A stretch of DNA of 64,000 nt from Filimonas lacunae (GTDB lineage: Bacteria > Bacteroidota > Bacteroidia > Chitinophagales > Chitinophagaceae): NCBI RefSeq assembly GCF_002355595.1, contig NZ_AP017422.1, positions 3,162,001-3,226,000 on the forward strand, in the 5' to 3' direction. The notes under the pieces were generated by a model, which saw only the letters and a list, made by a program, of their open reading frames with translations, was not told where the DNA came from and made no database searches. Shown here in pieces: positions 1-8,977 of the stretch. Both the position numbers and the translations under genes were made by a program. The stretch's first letter is position 1. Every line of letters starts with the position of its first letter.

Positions 1-247
1 CACGGGTGCCCACCAGCTCGCCAATATAAGGCACTACCCATTCGGCACAGGTTTCTATAAACTGATCATCATACAGCTGCGCCAGGTTTTCTTCCAGCAC
101 GCCCAGTTGCTCGGCCAATACCGATAGCAGGTCTTTTAAAGGGCCATGCTGGTCTTCTGCGGGCAAGGATGGGGCAATCCCTTCCAGGTCGCGAATGCGG
201 TACACCGCAGGCAACAACTTGTATAAATGTTCTATATCAAAACTCAT
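1..247 (-). CDS. eCIS baseplate protein, phage tail protein I (gpI)-like, partial
   Basis: Minus-strand gene starting at the ATG at 247-245 and running off the left edge, so only about 82 N-terminal residues are visible. It begins MSFDIEHLYKLLPAVYRIRD and contains a stretch around AEQLGVLEENLAQLYDDQF and CAEWVVPYIGELVG, which is the usual opening of the P2 gpI-like baseplate/tail protein found after the gpJ-type genes in eCIS and phage-tail clusters. Its start overlaps the stop of the preceding baseplate gene as ATGA, implying translational coupling at the distal end of the eCIS operon. It should join the baseplate wedge to the hub or fibre network. Family assignment is from remembered sequence patterns; the C-terminal part is unseen. 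Confidence 0.75.
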   Translation of the reverse strand, partial: MSFDIEHLYKLLPAVYRIRDLEGIAPSLPAEDQHGPLKDLLSVLAEQLGVLEENLAQLYDDQFIETCAEWVVPYIGELVGTR

Positions 248-3015
248 GTAATAATGTTGATGGTGATTGGCTTGGGATCAATGATCAGCAGCTCTGCTGC
301 AAACACGGTATCATCGCCGGTTACAGGTGCATTGGAAGGTAAAATATAGTGGAAGCCGGCAGCGTTTTCCGAGCGGTACAAGGTATCCAGGTCTACCCCC
401 GCAACACCAGGCACATTCTGTATCACGGCTATTACTTCGCTGGCGGTTACCTGCTGGCCAAAATTGCGGGCATCAAAACTAAAGGCAGCTCTCAATTGGG
501 TATTAATGGCCGCCAATACTTTATCGTTGTTGTAGGCAGCGTCTATTTTTACATTTGCACTCAGGCGAAAATACCGGGGTACATAAGATGCCATTGTTAA
601 GGGCACATAGTTTTCGCCTGCATCACGTATCGATTTCAGTAAATTAGTATACAATACACTGCTGGTAGCTACTGTAGCGCCATTAATACCGGCTATGGTA
701 ATAAACACATTGCGTCGCTGGCCTTTCCATGTCCAGGTAGCTAAGGCCTTGGATATGCCCGCATAGGCCCTGGCAAAATCTTCATAATCCTGCAGGCTTA
801 CAATTCTATCCAGCGTTAGCACCGTAAGTGGTGCATTGGCCCGTGCATTTTCCAGTTGTTCGGCATTGGCGGCGCCTGTGGCCGCAATGGGGTTTGCAGC
901 GCTTTTCACACCCAGGGGGCGGGTAAGCAATTGGGTAAGCTGGTTGGCTTTTACCAAAGCGCCGGTGCCTATGCCTTTGCGATAGATCGCCTTTATATTT
1001 TCCTGACCACCAGGTAACCTGGCACCGGTTATACCATCACCAAAGGTTACAGTGGTTACCGCGTTATCATCCTGCCGGGTAATGTAGATACGCTCTTCTG
1101 CGGTATGCCCCAGGAAGTAAGGTACTTCTGTCCATAACAGATCGTTCACCCATATTTGTAAGGTAGATTGTGCACCACTGGCAGAAGCGCCACTGATATA
1201 AGTAAGTGGTGGCTGCCGCAGGTTAAAACTTTGAAAGGCTTTGGATGCATCACCACTGCCCAGAATTTCGGTAACCGTTTCGCCATGGGTAGCGATAGCC
1301 ACATTGCCGTTGATAGTAACGGAACTTAGCACATAGGTGTAGCTTAACACCTGTGTAAAGGTAACTACGGTGAACCCTTTTTGCACTATCACCGTTTCCA
1401 GTGTCATTACTTCACTGGCGCTGGTACCCGGGAGGTCAGCCCTGTCGCCCGTGAGCGCCACCAGTTGCCCTGCTTTTAAGCCGGGATACCAGCGGTTGAG
1501 CGTGATAGTTTTGCCACTGATGCTGCCTGTGATGGGCAGGGATGCCAGTGGTAATAATTCGCTTTGTACAAACACCGATATATTGCGTATAGCAGCGAGT
1601 GTGGTACCTGTGCCCCACCAGTTGGTGGTGTTGGCTGCGGGTGGTATCTGATCGGGTAAAGATGTTTTATAACCTAATGATATTTTACTGCATTTGCAAC
1701 TGATGCCATAGGCGCTACGGGCTTGCTGGCTGATATCGCGCACAGCATATATATCCATATCTGCAATGGCTGTAGTGGCTTTTTGAACAGCTATGTAGGT
1801 GTTGGGAATGGTTTCGTCGTAAGTGCTATCAAGGTAAAGTGTGGCGGCAACCTCTTCCAGATCCCATTCCAGCCAGCTAAAATGCGGGGTTTTAACTGTA
1901 GCGGTAGCGTCTATTGCTTCTATTGTGTTTTCTTTCACTTTGGCCTTAGCCGGCGTGCCTGTAGTAACATCTGCCATTTGCATCGCAGCATTATATCCAA
2001 ACACCGAAGCTCTTTTACGGAAGATGAATACCTGGCCTGTGGGTGATGTAGATTGCTCAATAGCCTTGGATACACTGTTTTGCAAGGCAAAGGCATTCCA
2101 TTTTTTAGACTGAACCAGCGTGCTTAGATCTTCTTCCTTCCATTGTTTAGCGCTGATGGTGCTTACCACTGTATTGGTGATATCGGTAACCGCATCAAAC
2201 TCGTTTACATTGCCCACACTTACACCCGAAGGCGGTGTATATGGCGGCATTACCCCACTCAGGTCGAAGTAAACAGTAGTATTATTAGCTGTAGTGTCTA
2301 CCACTGCTTTCAACACCTTTTTCAATGCAAAGGAGGTGCCGGTGCGTATCATCAGCACATCGCCCTGTTTTACATTATTATCGGCCCCTTTCAATACTAC
2401 CAGTTTGCCGGTGGTAGTTACTGCCTGTTGCTGGGTAAGTCGTGGGCGCATGGCATTCCATTCGGCACGGGCGGTAATAGACCCGATGGTTTCAAATGTT
2501 TGTGCCTGCTCGTCGGGGCCGGGCACACTTTGTATTTTAATGCCCTGTGGCAAACTTAATGGCGGAACGCCTTCTACCGGGCTGGTGGTTTTATTATTGA
2601 TCTGCACCGGGTTTAAAGCACCGGGCGTGTCTTCCAGTGTAAAGGCCACACAGGTGGCTGCCGCTACACCGGGACGCAGTTCGTAGCCTATTAACCGGGC
2701 CATCTGCAACACCGACAGGCGTTCTTTGGCCGTGCGTAAATACGATTCGTTGGCAATTCTTTCCTGGTAAAAGGTAAGCACATCGGCTACTACCGAAAAG
2801 GCATCCAGCAGGCTAATGGTAAAGTCTTCGTTGTTACGGCTGGTAAACTGCCGCAATATATCCTGCCCCTGGCCACTGAGCCGGGCAAGCATATTGGCTT
2901 TAAATTCAGGCTGTGTGCCTACGCGATATTGAATAGTACTAAGCCCCGGACGGTTGGTTACCGCCACAGGCACTACACTATCCGTATGATTACAGCAATT
3001 ACAATTGGCACTCAT
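244..3015 (-). CDS. eCIS putative baseplate assembly protein (gpJ-like), second copy
   Basis: A 923-residue protein of the large 'putative baseplate assembly protein' family found in contractile injection systems, a wedge component related to phage gpJ and Afp11/Afp12. The N-terminal quarter has the family hallmark around residues 65-115 (DAFSVVADVLTFYQERIANE, then YLRTAKERLSVLQMARLIGY). The C-terminal half (about 630-860) holds the gpJ-like segment with TFGDGITGARLP and a repeated alpha/beta wedge fold. The protein opens with a cysteine/histidine cluster (CNCCNH within the first ten residues), possibly metal binding. It lies 13 nt after the 848-aa paralog and overlaps the gpI-like gene by 4 nt. 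The two neighbours probably form the heterodimeric wedge; which is Afp11-like and which Afp12-like cannot be settled by eye. Confidence 0.85.
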   Translation of the reverse strand: MSANCNCCNHTDSVVPVAVTNRPGLSTIQYRVGTQPEFKANMLARLSGQGQDILRQFTSRNNEDFTISLLDAFSVVADVLTFYQERIANESYLRTAKERLSVLQMARLIGYELRPGVAAATCVAFTLEDTPGALNPVQINNKTTSPVEGVPPLSLPQGIKIQSVPGPDEQAQTFETIGSITARAEWNAMRPRLTQQQAVTTTGKLVVLKGADNNVKQGDVLMIRTGTSFALKKVLKAVVDTTANNTTVYFDLSGVMPPYTPPSGVSVGNVNEFDAVTDITNTVVSTISAKQWKEEDLSTLVQSKKWNAFALQNSVSKAIEQSTSPTGQVFIFRKRASVFGYNAAMQMADVTTGTPAKAKVKENTIEAIDATATVKTPHFSWLEWDLEEVAATLYLDSTYDETIPNTYIAVQKATTAIADMDIYAVRDISQQARSAYGISCKCSKISLGYKTSLPDQIPPAANTTNWWGTGTTLAAIRNISVFVQSELLPLASLPITGSISGKTITLNRWYPGLKAGQLVALTGDRADLPGTSASEVMTLETVIVQKGFTVVTFTQVLSYTYVLSSVTINGNVAIATHGETVTEILGSGDASKAFQSFNLRQPPLTYISGASASGAQSTLQIWVNDLLWTEVPYFLGHTAEERIYITRQDDNAVTTVTFGDGITGARLPGGQENIKAIYRKGIGTGALVKANQLTQLLTRPLGVKSAANPIAATGAANAEQLENARANAPLTVLTLDRIVSLQDYEDFARAYAGISKALATWTWKGQRRNVFITIAGINGATVATSSVLYTNLLKSIRDAGENYVPLTMASYVPRYFRLSANVKIDAAYNNDKVLAAINTQLRAAFSFDARNFGQQVTASEVIAVIQNVPGVAGVDLDTLYRSENAAGFHYILPSNAPVTGDDTVFAAELLIIDPKPITINIIT

Positions 3016-3028
3016 AATGATACAATAG

Positions 3029-5575
3029 TTAGCGACCGCCCTGCATGTCCAGGGTTAATACGCCACGTTCAGGAAAATTAGGATCGTTGTCCAGCCTGGC
3101 TATTTCCAGGCGGGATAAAGCCAGCTTGCCCGAAGCCAGTGCACTGGTTAAAGGCTGGCCCTGGCGCTGGAAAGTGAGTATGCTTACGGAGTCTACGCCC
3201 GCTATCTTTTGAGCAGCAGCGTACAAACGGCTTAAATACACGGTTTGGCCAAACGTAAAATTATCTGCATGGAATAATCCTTTGCGCCCGTTAGGTAACA
3301 GGTTATTGCTAAAGGTTTCGAGCAGGGCTGCTTTTACAGCAGAGGAAAAATAATTTTTATTTACACATATCCGCATTTTCAATTCAAGTGATACAAACAG
3401 CGGCGTGTTCATTTCCAGGTCGTATCCGGCCAGGCGGTATTTCTCCAGGTCTTGCCGCAATTTTACCTGCAGGTCGTCTCCCGGTTGCTCGCCGCCTAAG
3501 CGGTCTACCGTTACAAATACGGTGCGCCAGCTGCCTGTCCACCGGGTGGTTGCGGCACTACGCTGTACCAGGTTACTGCTACGGCGGGTCATCTCTTCAT
3601 AATCCGCTTGGGTTACCGCTCTTTCCTGTGTGCGAAAAGCCACCGGTGCATTTTGTTTTACCAGTTGTATACTTTCCGGTTCTGTGCCGCCAAAGCCTGG
3701 CAGCGGGTTCCACAGGTTATGAATAACCGAAGCATCACTGCTGATAGCGGGATCGTCACTTACCAATGTAGTAAACACATTGGCGCCTATATTGCCTTTA
3801 GGACCGTTACCCACACGGTAAGCAGCGTTAAACAGTATACCGGGCGCGGGACGTTTGCCACTGGCATCATCGCCAAAGCGCAGGCTGGTAGTACCCTCCT
3901 CTTCTACTTCGGCTACAAACATTTTATCTTCCGGTTTGCTTTGCAACAGGTCACGTGCTGGTGTCCAGCTACCTGTTTCGCCGGCAATATGTAAGGCAAT
4001 GGCAGGTAAAGGATCGCGCATACTCCATTTGCTGCAGGCAGCAGCGCTTACTATGTCGCGCGGTAATGGGGCTGCCTGCGTAAGCGGGCCATAGCTGATA
4101 ACAGGCTGATACCGGGCCGCATAGGTAGCCGGCTCGGGTGTGGTGCAGGTGCAGGCCGATACAACTGTGCTTACCAGTGTGCCTGCTGCATCAGCTGCTT
4201 CGGGTGTACGGGGTAATTGTTCGGTAATGGTATAACCATGATCGGCCAGCAGGTTATTGCCCAGCACTATGCTTACATCATTAAAAGAGCCTTTATTGTT
4301 TTTGGCAGAGATGCAAAGCGGCTCTGGTAAAGCATCTGCTTCGTCCCAGGTAATTTCTGTTACCTCTAAGGAAGTATCTGTATAAGGTGAGGTTAACGGC
4401 TTGCCAATAGGATCTGTTTTCAGCTGCACACTGGTGATACATACCGGGTAACGGTGCAGTGGGTTGGCATCGGCAGCATCGCCGGTTTCAGGCCCCAGCA
4501 TTTCGGTTAATATCAGCACCATACCTTTTTGTAACTGTGGGTAATGCCCCAGTAAAGTGGCGCTGGTGGCTCCTTTGCACAGCCAGCACACGCTTTCGCC
4601 CCAGGTATAAAACTGCATCTGGTTGTGCTGGTAATACAAGGGAAGATCGTGCATTAATTCAAATACAATAGCGCCATCGTTTAAAGCGGTTTCAAGCCCG
4701 GGACTATTGCTGTGTAACAGTGTGTTGGTAATGCTGTTTTTGGTAAGCAGCCGGGTGATGCCAAAGGCATTGGTCTTTTGCAACAGTATTCCATTTACGC
4801 CTGCTCCTGTTTCAATATGTACCCAGGTGCGGGCATTACAGCCGTCGTGCATAAAATAATCCACCAACCGGGCATGCCGCCTTACCGATACTCTTTTGCG
4901 GGCAGTACCCAGGTAAGCTTCTGTGGCAATAAAATCCTGCCGGTAGCTGAGGTAATCGCCGGCATAGGCCAATAGCTCTACCAGTGTAACACCCAGGTCT
5001 GCGGCATTGCGTTCTGTCCATCCGGGACTTAACAATGCCATGCGATCCAGCATCAGCTGGCGAAAGCTGTCATAGTCTTTTGCCAGGTAATTTATTTCGG
5101 GAGCCGCTTCCGATGCTTCCCCGCAATCTGTTGTTTGCCGGCAATCAAAATCGGAAGGACATAATACTTTAAAAGAAAAATCTACCGCGCTTAACACCGG
5201 GTCGTACCCTGCCAGTGTATTACTGCTGGCCACATCCTGTACCAGGCGTAAGGTGTAGGTGCTGTAATCGCCTGCTACATCTACCTGCACTACCAGGATT
5301 TTCTGAGCATCGGGTGTTGCCGGAATGGTAATAAGGCCTTCGGTAATGCTTATTACTTTGATATTGGTAATACGCTCCCCTCCTTCAATGATCACCTGTT
5401 CCTTTTGAATACTGCCTGGTGCAATGTCTTTAATAAAATGCACGTACAATGTTCTCTGGCGAATGGTAACAGGGTCGTTCTTGTTATCCAGTACTTCCAG
5501 AAAATCAATACCGTTAATAACAGGGTGTTGTTTTACCTGTGTGCGGCGGTTAGTGGTACAGCAGTAATAATGCAT
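3029..5575 (-). CDS. eCIS putative baseplate assembly protein (gpJ-like), first copy
   Basis: An 848-residue baseplate wedge protein, paralogous in layout to the following 923-aa protein. Residues about 155-245 carry the family signature: YLAKDYDSFRQLMLDRMALL, then VTLVELLAYAGDYLSYRQDF and TARKRVSVRRHARLVDYFMH. The C-terminal part has the FGDDASGKRPAPG-type loop, the QTQADYEEMTRRS-like segment (here RAVTQADYEEMTRRS) and a terminal gpJ-like domain. The N-terminal 115 residues look like an extra beta domain. The start is MHYYCCTTNRR, 9 nt after the gp25 stop. Such proteins connect the gp25-like wedge core to the sheath-triggering ring. Its position between gp25 and the second gpJ-like gene is typical of eCIS clusters. 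Strong family call; structural role inferred from homologs. Confidence 0.87.
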   Translation of the reverse strand: MHYYCCTTNRRTQVKQHPVINGIDFLEVLDNKNDPVTIRQRTLYVHFIKDIAPGSIQKEQVIIEGGERITNIKVISITEGLITIPATPDAQKILVVQVDVAGDYSTYTLRLVQDVASSNTLAGYDPVLSAVDFSFKVLCPSDFDCRQTTDCGEASEAAPEINYLAKDYDSFRQLMLDRMALLSPGWTERNAADLGVTLVELLAYAGDYLSYRQDFIATEAYLGTARKRVSVRRHARLVDYFMHDGCNARTWVHIETGAGVNGILLQKTNAFGITRLLTKNSITNTLLHSNSPGLETALNDGAIVFELMHDLPLYYQHNQMQFYTWGESVCWLCKGATSATLLGHYPQLQKGMVLILTEMLGPETGDAADANPLHRYPVCITSVQLKTDPIGKPLTSPYTDTSLEVTEITWDEADALPEPLCISAKNNKGSFNDVSIVLGNNLLADHGYTITEQLPRTPEAADAAGTLVSTVVSACTCTTPEPATYAARYQPVISYGPLTQAAPLPRDIVSAAACSKWSMRDPLPAIALHIAGETGSWTPARDLLQSKPEDKMFVAEVEEEGTTSLRFGDDASGKRPAPGILFNAAYRVGNGPKGNIGANVFTTLVSDDPAISSDASVIHNLWNPLPGFGGTEPESIQLVKQNAPVAFRTQERAVTQADYEEMTRRSSNLVQRSAATTRWTGSWRTVFVTVDRLGGEQPGDDLQVKLRQDLEKYRLAGYDLEMNTPLFVSLELKMRICVNKNYFSSAVKAALLETFSNNLLPNGRKGLFHADNFTFGQTVYLSRLYAAAQKIAGVDSVSILTFQRQGQPLTSALASGKLALSRLEIARLDNDPNFPERGVLTLDMQGGR

Positions 5576-5584
5576 ACAATATTG

Positions 5585-5935
5585 TTAGCGTAGAAATTGA
5601 GCAACCTGTTTTTCCTGTGTGCGGCGTATGGTATACACTACGGTTACCTGCAGCGTGGCATCGTCGCTGATCACTTTTACTTCATTCACCTGTATAATAT
5701 CTCCCAGCCATTCCTGTAAAGCGCCCTGCACCAGAAACTGGGTGGTGGCAGCCAGTTCATTGCCATTGCCCTGAAATACCAGCTGCATCAGGCCACTGCC
5801 AAAATCCGGCCGGTTCACTCTTTCACCGGGTGCAGTAAACAACACCTGCTCTATCAGGTCGCGTATGTGCCGGTCGTTACTGGCTTCTGCTGTTTTACCG
5901 TGGTTGTCAAAGCCAAAAGGATAAGCAATATTCAT
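5585..5935 (-). CDS. eCIS baseplate wedge protein, GPW/gp25 family
   Basis: A 116-residue protein matching the gp25/GPW family (Afp9-like, TssE-like), which nucleates sheath assembly on the baseplate. It shows the expected N-terminal helix with DRHIRDLIEQVLFTAPGERV, followed by NRPDFGSGLMQLVF; the GER...PDFG block is the family signature. The C-terminus has a beta strand pair (TLQVTVVYTIRRT). Length is normal for the family. It starts 7 nt after the PAAR gene stop and is followed after 9 nt by the first gpJ-like gene, the standard eCIS baseplate order. It acts in the cytoplasm during particle assembly. Confidence 0.92.
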   Translation of the reverse strand: MNIAYPFGFDNHGKTAEASNDRHIRDLIEQVLFTAPGERVNRPDFGSGLMQLVFQGNGNELAATTQFLVQGALQEWLGDIIQVNEVKVISDDATLQVTVVYTIRRTQEKQVAQFLR

Positions 5936-5942
5936 ACAGGTA

Positions 5943-6263
5943 TTATATAGCCGTTACCCTTGTTTGGGTAGCTGCAATGAGTAAAGGAGTGCCATTGGGT
6001 ACACAAACGGACTGGCTATCGAGCAGCAGCACGGGAACCCCATTGGCCAGTACCCGTGTGGCCCCGGTAACCCATTGGGCCGTTACGCAGGGACTGGGCG
6101 CAGTGCCTATCATAAACGGACAGCCTGCTATTACATAAGGCGATGGCATACCCACTACCGGCATGCCGCTTACCAGCACCCGTGGAATAGGTGTGGTAGG
6201 TTGTGCGGTACCAGCGTGTGCGCACATCACTGTTGCACCCACATGAACTATAAAACCTGGCAT
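5943..6263 (-). CDS. eCIS PAAR-domain spike tip protein
   Basis: A 106-residue PAAR-like protein that should cap the central spike as its sharp tip (Afp10-like). The sequence has the repeated Pro/Gly-rich turns of the family: an N-terminal HVGATVMCAHAGTAQP, central PRVLVSGMPVVGM and CPFMIGTAPSPCVTAQW, and VLANGVPVLLLDS near the end. Cysteine and histidine residues (C14, H16 and later Cys) are consistent with the metal-binding tip, although the exact ligands are not certain. It lies 31 nt after the gpV-like spike gene and 7 nt before gp25. No C-terminal toxin extension is present, so it looks structural rather than an effector carrier. Confidence 0.87.
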   Translation of the reverse strand: MPGFIVHVGATVMCAHAGTAQPTTPIPRVLVSGMPVVGMPSPYVIAGCPFMIGTAPSPCVTAQWVTGATRVLANGVPVLLLDSQSVCVPNGTPLLIAATQTRVTAI

Positions 6264-6294
6264 AAAGGAATAGATTAGGATCAGTAGAAGGGAA

Positions 6295-6819
6295 TCAGAT
6301 AACGGTAAGCGCCCCGGCGTTAATGGTGGTGCTGGGGCCTACCATTACAATACTGGCCCCCTTGCCATTTTGAATATAAATGCCGGTATCGTTTACTATG
6401 ATAGAAGCCCCGGTAGTGCTTTTAAGCATAATGCCACCGGTAGGCCCTGGTAAATCACTTATCATTAAAGTGTTTTGCGCTTGTGTTTGCATCACTATAT
6501 TGGGGGAAACAGGTAAACCGGCCAATGCCAGTGCAGGCACTTCGGCAGCAGTGCCAAAGAAGCCGCCGCACCAGATAGGATAATCAGGGTCGCCCCCTTC
6601 AAATTCCACCCATACGCCTGCTCCTATAATAGGCACGGTATATACACCCATTTGCATACCGGCCATAGGAAAGCAGGGCAAGGCCCAACTGCTCATGCCC
6701 AAACCCAGCACATCGGGCACCTGCACCATTAACCGGCCTTTCATTAAGGGGTCAACATTATTCAATACCATGCCACGGTGTTTTCCGTAATACTTTTTCT
6801 TATTGGTTTCATTACTCAT
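6295..6819 (-). CDS. eCIS spike protein, gpV/gp5-like OB-fold and beta-helix
   Basis: A 174-residue protein of the phage baseplate assembly protein V family. An N-terminal OB-fold is evident (KKYYGKHRGMVLNNVDPLMK, then GRLMVQVPDV...WALPCFPM, VPIIGAGVWVEFEGGDPDYP and IWCGGFFG), followed by a short repetitive beta-rich tail (TLMISDLPG, GIMLKSTTGASIIVNDTGIY) expected to form the trimeric needle. In Afp and T6SS the gpD-like and gpV-like parts are fused (Afp8, VgrG); here they are two adjacent genes, with gpD-like 13 nt upstream and PAAR downstream. Length fits the split form. It should assemble as a trimer at the tube tip. Confidence 0.87.
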   Translation of the reverse strand: MSNETNKKKYYGKHRGMVLNNVDPLMKGRLMVQVPDVLGLGMSSWALPCFPMAGMQMGVYTVPIIGAGVWVEFEGGDPDYPIWCGGFFGTAAEVPALALAGLPVSPNIVMQTQAQNTLMISDLPGPTGGIMLKSTTGASIIVNDTGIYIQNGKGASIVMVGPSTTINAGALTVI

Positions 6820-6832
6820 AGCATACCATTTA

Positions 6833-7975
6833 TCAGGAAGGCACTAGCGGCACTGTAGATAGTAAACCATTGCGCGTTAAAGTAAAATCCTGCTTATATT
6901 TTCCTTTTTCTATTTTATGTGTCACCTTCTTTACAAAGTATAAACCATCAAATGCTTCCCCTGCTCCTCTTACGCCTACCAGTCCCCGGGCCTTTAGTAT
7001 ACGTCCATACCTTACTACATCCAGTGAGCCGGTACCTGTTACAGCATCTGATGTACGGGATGCTTCTGCCAGTCCCAGCGCTACGGCCTGTATGGGGTTC
7101 AGGTGCGCAGTATTGTGCATTACCGGAAAGTTCACCGGTATTGGCGGTATAATGCCTAAAGGTGGATTTAACGGGCTGATATCGGGTATAGGAATGGGAA
7201 TGGGTGCACGCGTTTCTTCGTTTTGTATAAACACAATAGGTATGGCCTTGTGCGAGCCATCGAAACTAAAGTTGAGCGTTTCTACATTGGTGTGCGCATC
7301 CATGTTAATGTTCAGGGCCGGTTGCGGAATGCCTACTTTTATTTCAGGGCCCCAATAGGCAATGTTCATGCCTGGTGCAGGCCCCGGTTCTATATAAAAC
7401 ACATACCCTACCTCGCGGGCCAGTTCGTTAATGTAATCCAGGTCTTTACCCTGGTGCACCGGAATACGCGATACCGGTATAGGCACATCCATAAACAGGC
7501 TGGGTATTACCAATGGCACGATGCCCAGAACGGCATATTTAGCCAGTATCAATGCGACCCTTGCTTCGGCGGGCATACAGGGATAAGGTATACCCGTAAA
7601 ATCGAAGTAGCTCATTACGCTGGTTAAATCCGATCCGGTAACCACAAACGTGCTTAAGCCGGTTTGTACATTGGGCGATAACTGGTGATTCACTACCATG
7701 CCATCGGCCAGCACGTGTGGTACTCCGTTTACCGTGGCTACTACCACGGTGCGTATAAACGGCCCTACCTGGCCCAGCAGCATCAGCAAAGTGCTTAAAG
7801 GGCCTTTGGCGCTAAAGGTGAACGTAAGCTGAAAGCCCCCGGGTTCGCCGGCTGCTGCCGTTACTTCTACCTTGGTCAAGGCATCCACTACCGGTTTAGG
7901 TACCGGAACAGGTACCACTGGCCCCATTAGCAGCGTAAGATGTATGTTTCCTTTCAGCATATCAGAATCCTGCAC
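6833..7975 (-). CDS. eCIS spike base, gpD/VgrG N-terminal-like protein
   Basis: A 380-residue protein of the phage late control gene D / VgrG N-terminal family, the hub base that joins the tube to the spike. Family features include an N-terminal strand block (VEVTAAAGEPGGFQLTFTFS), a central domain with PVSRIPVHQGKDLDYINELA and REVGYVFYIEPG, and a C-terminal LKARGLVGVRGAGEAFDGLY plus FVKKVTHKIEKGKYKQDFTL segment, typical of gpD barrels. The longest reading overlaps the upstream LysM gene by 14 nt. An internal ATG at 7960 gives MLKGNIHLTLLMGP just 2 nt past the LysM stop and is a better start. It partners the separately encoded gpV-like and PAAR proteins. Confidence 0.83.
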   Translation of the reverse strand: MQDSDMLKGNIHLTLLMGPVVPVPVPKPVVDALTKVEVTAAAGEPGGFQLTFTFSAKGPLSTLLMLLGQVGPFIRTVVVATVNGVPHVLADGMVVNHQLSPNVQTGLSTFVVTGSDLTSVMSYFDFTGIPYPCMPAEARVALILAKYAVLGIVPLVIPSLFMDVPIPVSRIPVHQGKDLDYINELAREVGYVFYIEPGPAPGMNIAYWGPEIKVGIPQPALNINMDAHTNVETLNFSFDGSHKAIPIVFIQNEETRAPIPIPIPDISPLNPPLGIIPPIPVNFPVMHNTAHLNPIQAVALGLAEASRTSDAVTGTGSLDVVRYGRILKARGLVGVRGAGEAFDGLYFVKKVTHKIEKGKYKQDFTLTRNGLLSTVPLVPS

Positions 7976-8312
7976 TGCCGGCAGGTTGTGTAATATTTAT
8001 TTTGTTACCCGCTACCGCCATCTCTTCGGGTTTCATCACATTGTTGGCATCGGCCAGCTGCCAGAACTGGGTAGCATCCCCTATAAACGAAGCGGCGATA
8101 TTATCCAGGCGGTCGCCCTCCTTCACGGTATATTCTTGCAGTACGGTATATTTTTCCGGTGCCTGTATAAAGCGGCGGCGCAGGTATATGATGTTCCTGC
8201 CGTTTTCATCTTCTATAGTGGAGTTGCCCACATTGTAATAGCGACTGGTTACCGGCAGGCTGTTCACCGGCCGGTTAGCGCCTTGTAATAAAGCTTGTAA
8301 CTGATCCATCAT
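7962..8312 (-). CDS. eCIS LysM-domain baseplate hub protein
   Basis: A 116-residue protein with one LysM domain in its C-terminal half: EKYTVLQEYTVKEGDRLDNI, then AASFIGDATQFWQLADANNV and an NKINI ending. In Afp-type particles a tube-adaptor domain and a LysM domain are fused in one protein (Afp7-like). Here the LysM module is separate and directly follows the adaptor gene, with a 4-nt ATGA overlap (8309-8312). The N-terminal 50 residues have no recognisable domain. The likely role is at the inner baseplate between tube and spike; LysM here is probably a structural module rather than a peptidoglycan binder. Domain call is firm, role inferred. Confidence 0.85.
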   Translation of the reverse strand: MMDQLQALLQGANRPVNSLPVTSRYYNVGNSTIEDENGRNIIYLRRRFIQAPEKYTVLQEYTVKEGDRLDNIAASFIGDATQFWQLADANNVMKPEEMAVAGNKINITQPAGSAGF

Positions 8313-8962
8313 GGTATTGCGTTTATGCCAAGTTGTTGTAAACTGCCCGAAGCAAACATGCCAGCCAGCTTTTCTTTATTCTGCTGGTAGCACATAAACA
8401 GGCTACCTCCTTTATGATCAAAACCCAGGTCGTCTACACTTAACACGCGCATGCCTATGCTTACTTTGGCGCGCAAGGGATTAAGGTTTACATCAAAGGC
8501 TTCTTCAGTAACACTATAATCGGTAAAACGAACAGGGATAATGCGATGCTTGTTCCAGATAAACAAGGTTAAAGGGCTTTCCATGGGGAATATTTCCAGG
8601 GTGCCCAGGTTGGATAACATGTTATTGGTAAGCATAGCAGCGCTGGATGGGTAAATGATCATTTCCAGGGCAGCCAGCTGAGGTTGTATGCCTACGCTGG
8701 CCACGGTGTTGCCTGCCGATTCCATATAATCCGCTGCATCAATTTCCGCTTCCAGTTTAATGGTTTCTACCGGAGGGCCTAATAAACGCAATGCCTGTGA
8801 ACGGTCTTGCCCTTCTCCGGTAATGGTTTGTGGCTGCAGCGACCGGGTAAGGCTATCGGGGTTGTACTGTAACGTAATGATGCGCTCCACTTTTGCAGTG
8901 CTGGCATTAATTTGTACAAGCCCTCCTTTTACCAGGTGTGGCGATCCGGGAAATGATGACAT
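8309..8962 (-). CDS. eCIS tube-adaptor protein (CIS tube N-terminal domain, Afp7-like)
   Basis: A 217-residue protein of the contractile injection system tube/adaptor family. Hallmarks are the opening GSPHLVKGGLVQINA..., the strand ITLQYNPDSLTRSLQPQTI, GPPVETIKLEAEIDAADYME, and the later FIWNKHRIIPVRFTDYSVTE plus EEAFDVNLNPLRAKVSIGMR block. Proteins of this type connect the inner tube to the gpD-like hub and often carry a C-terminal LysM domain; that domain is encoded by the next gene instead. It follows the 88-aa small gene by 15 nt and overlaps the LysM gene by 4 nt. Length is short relative to fused homologs, matching the split. Confidence 0.87.
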   Translation of the reverse strand: MSSFPGSPHLVKGGLVQINASTAKVERIITLQYNPDSLTRSLQPQTITGEGQDRSQALRLLGPPVETIKLEAEIDAADYMESAGNTVASVGIQPQLAALEMIIYPSSAAMLTNNMLSNLGTLEIFPMESPLTLFIWNKHRIIPVRFTDYSVTEEAFDVNLNPLRAKVSIGMRVLSVDDLGFDHKGGSLFMCYQQNKEKLAGMFASGSLQQLGINAIP

Positions 8963-8977
8963 ACTATTGATGGATGT

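Noticed and set aside
2143-2686. Overlapping 138- and 130-aa plus-strand frames in the baseplate gene
   Set aside because: Shadows of a strong minus-strand coding sequence.
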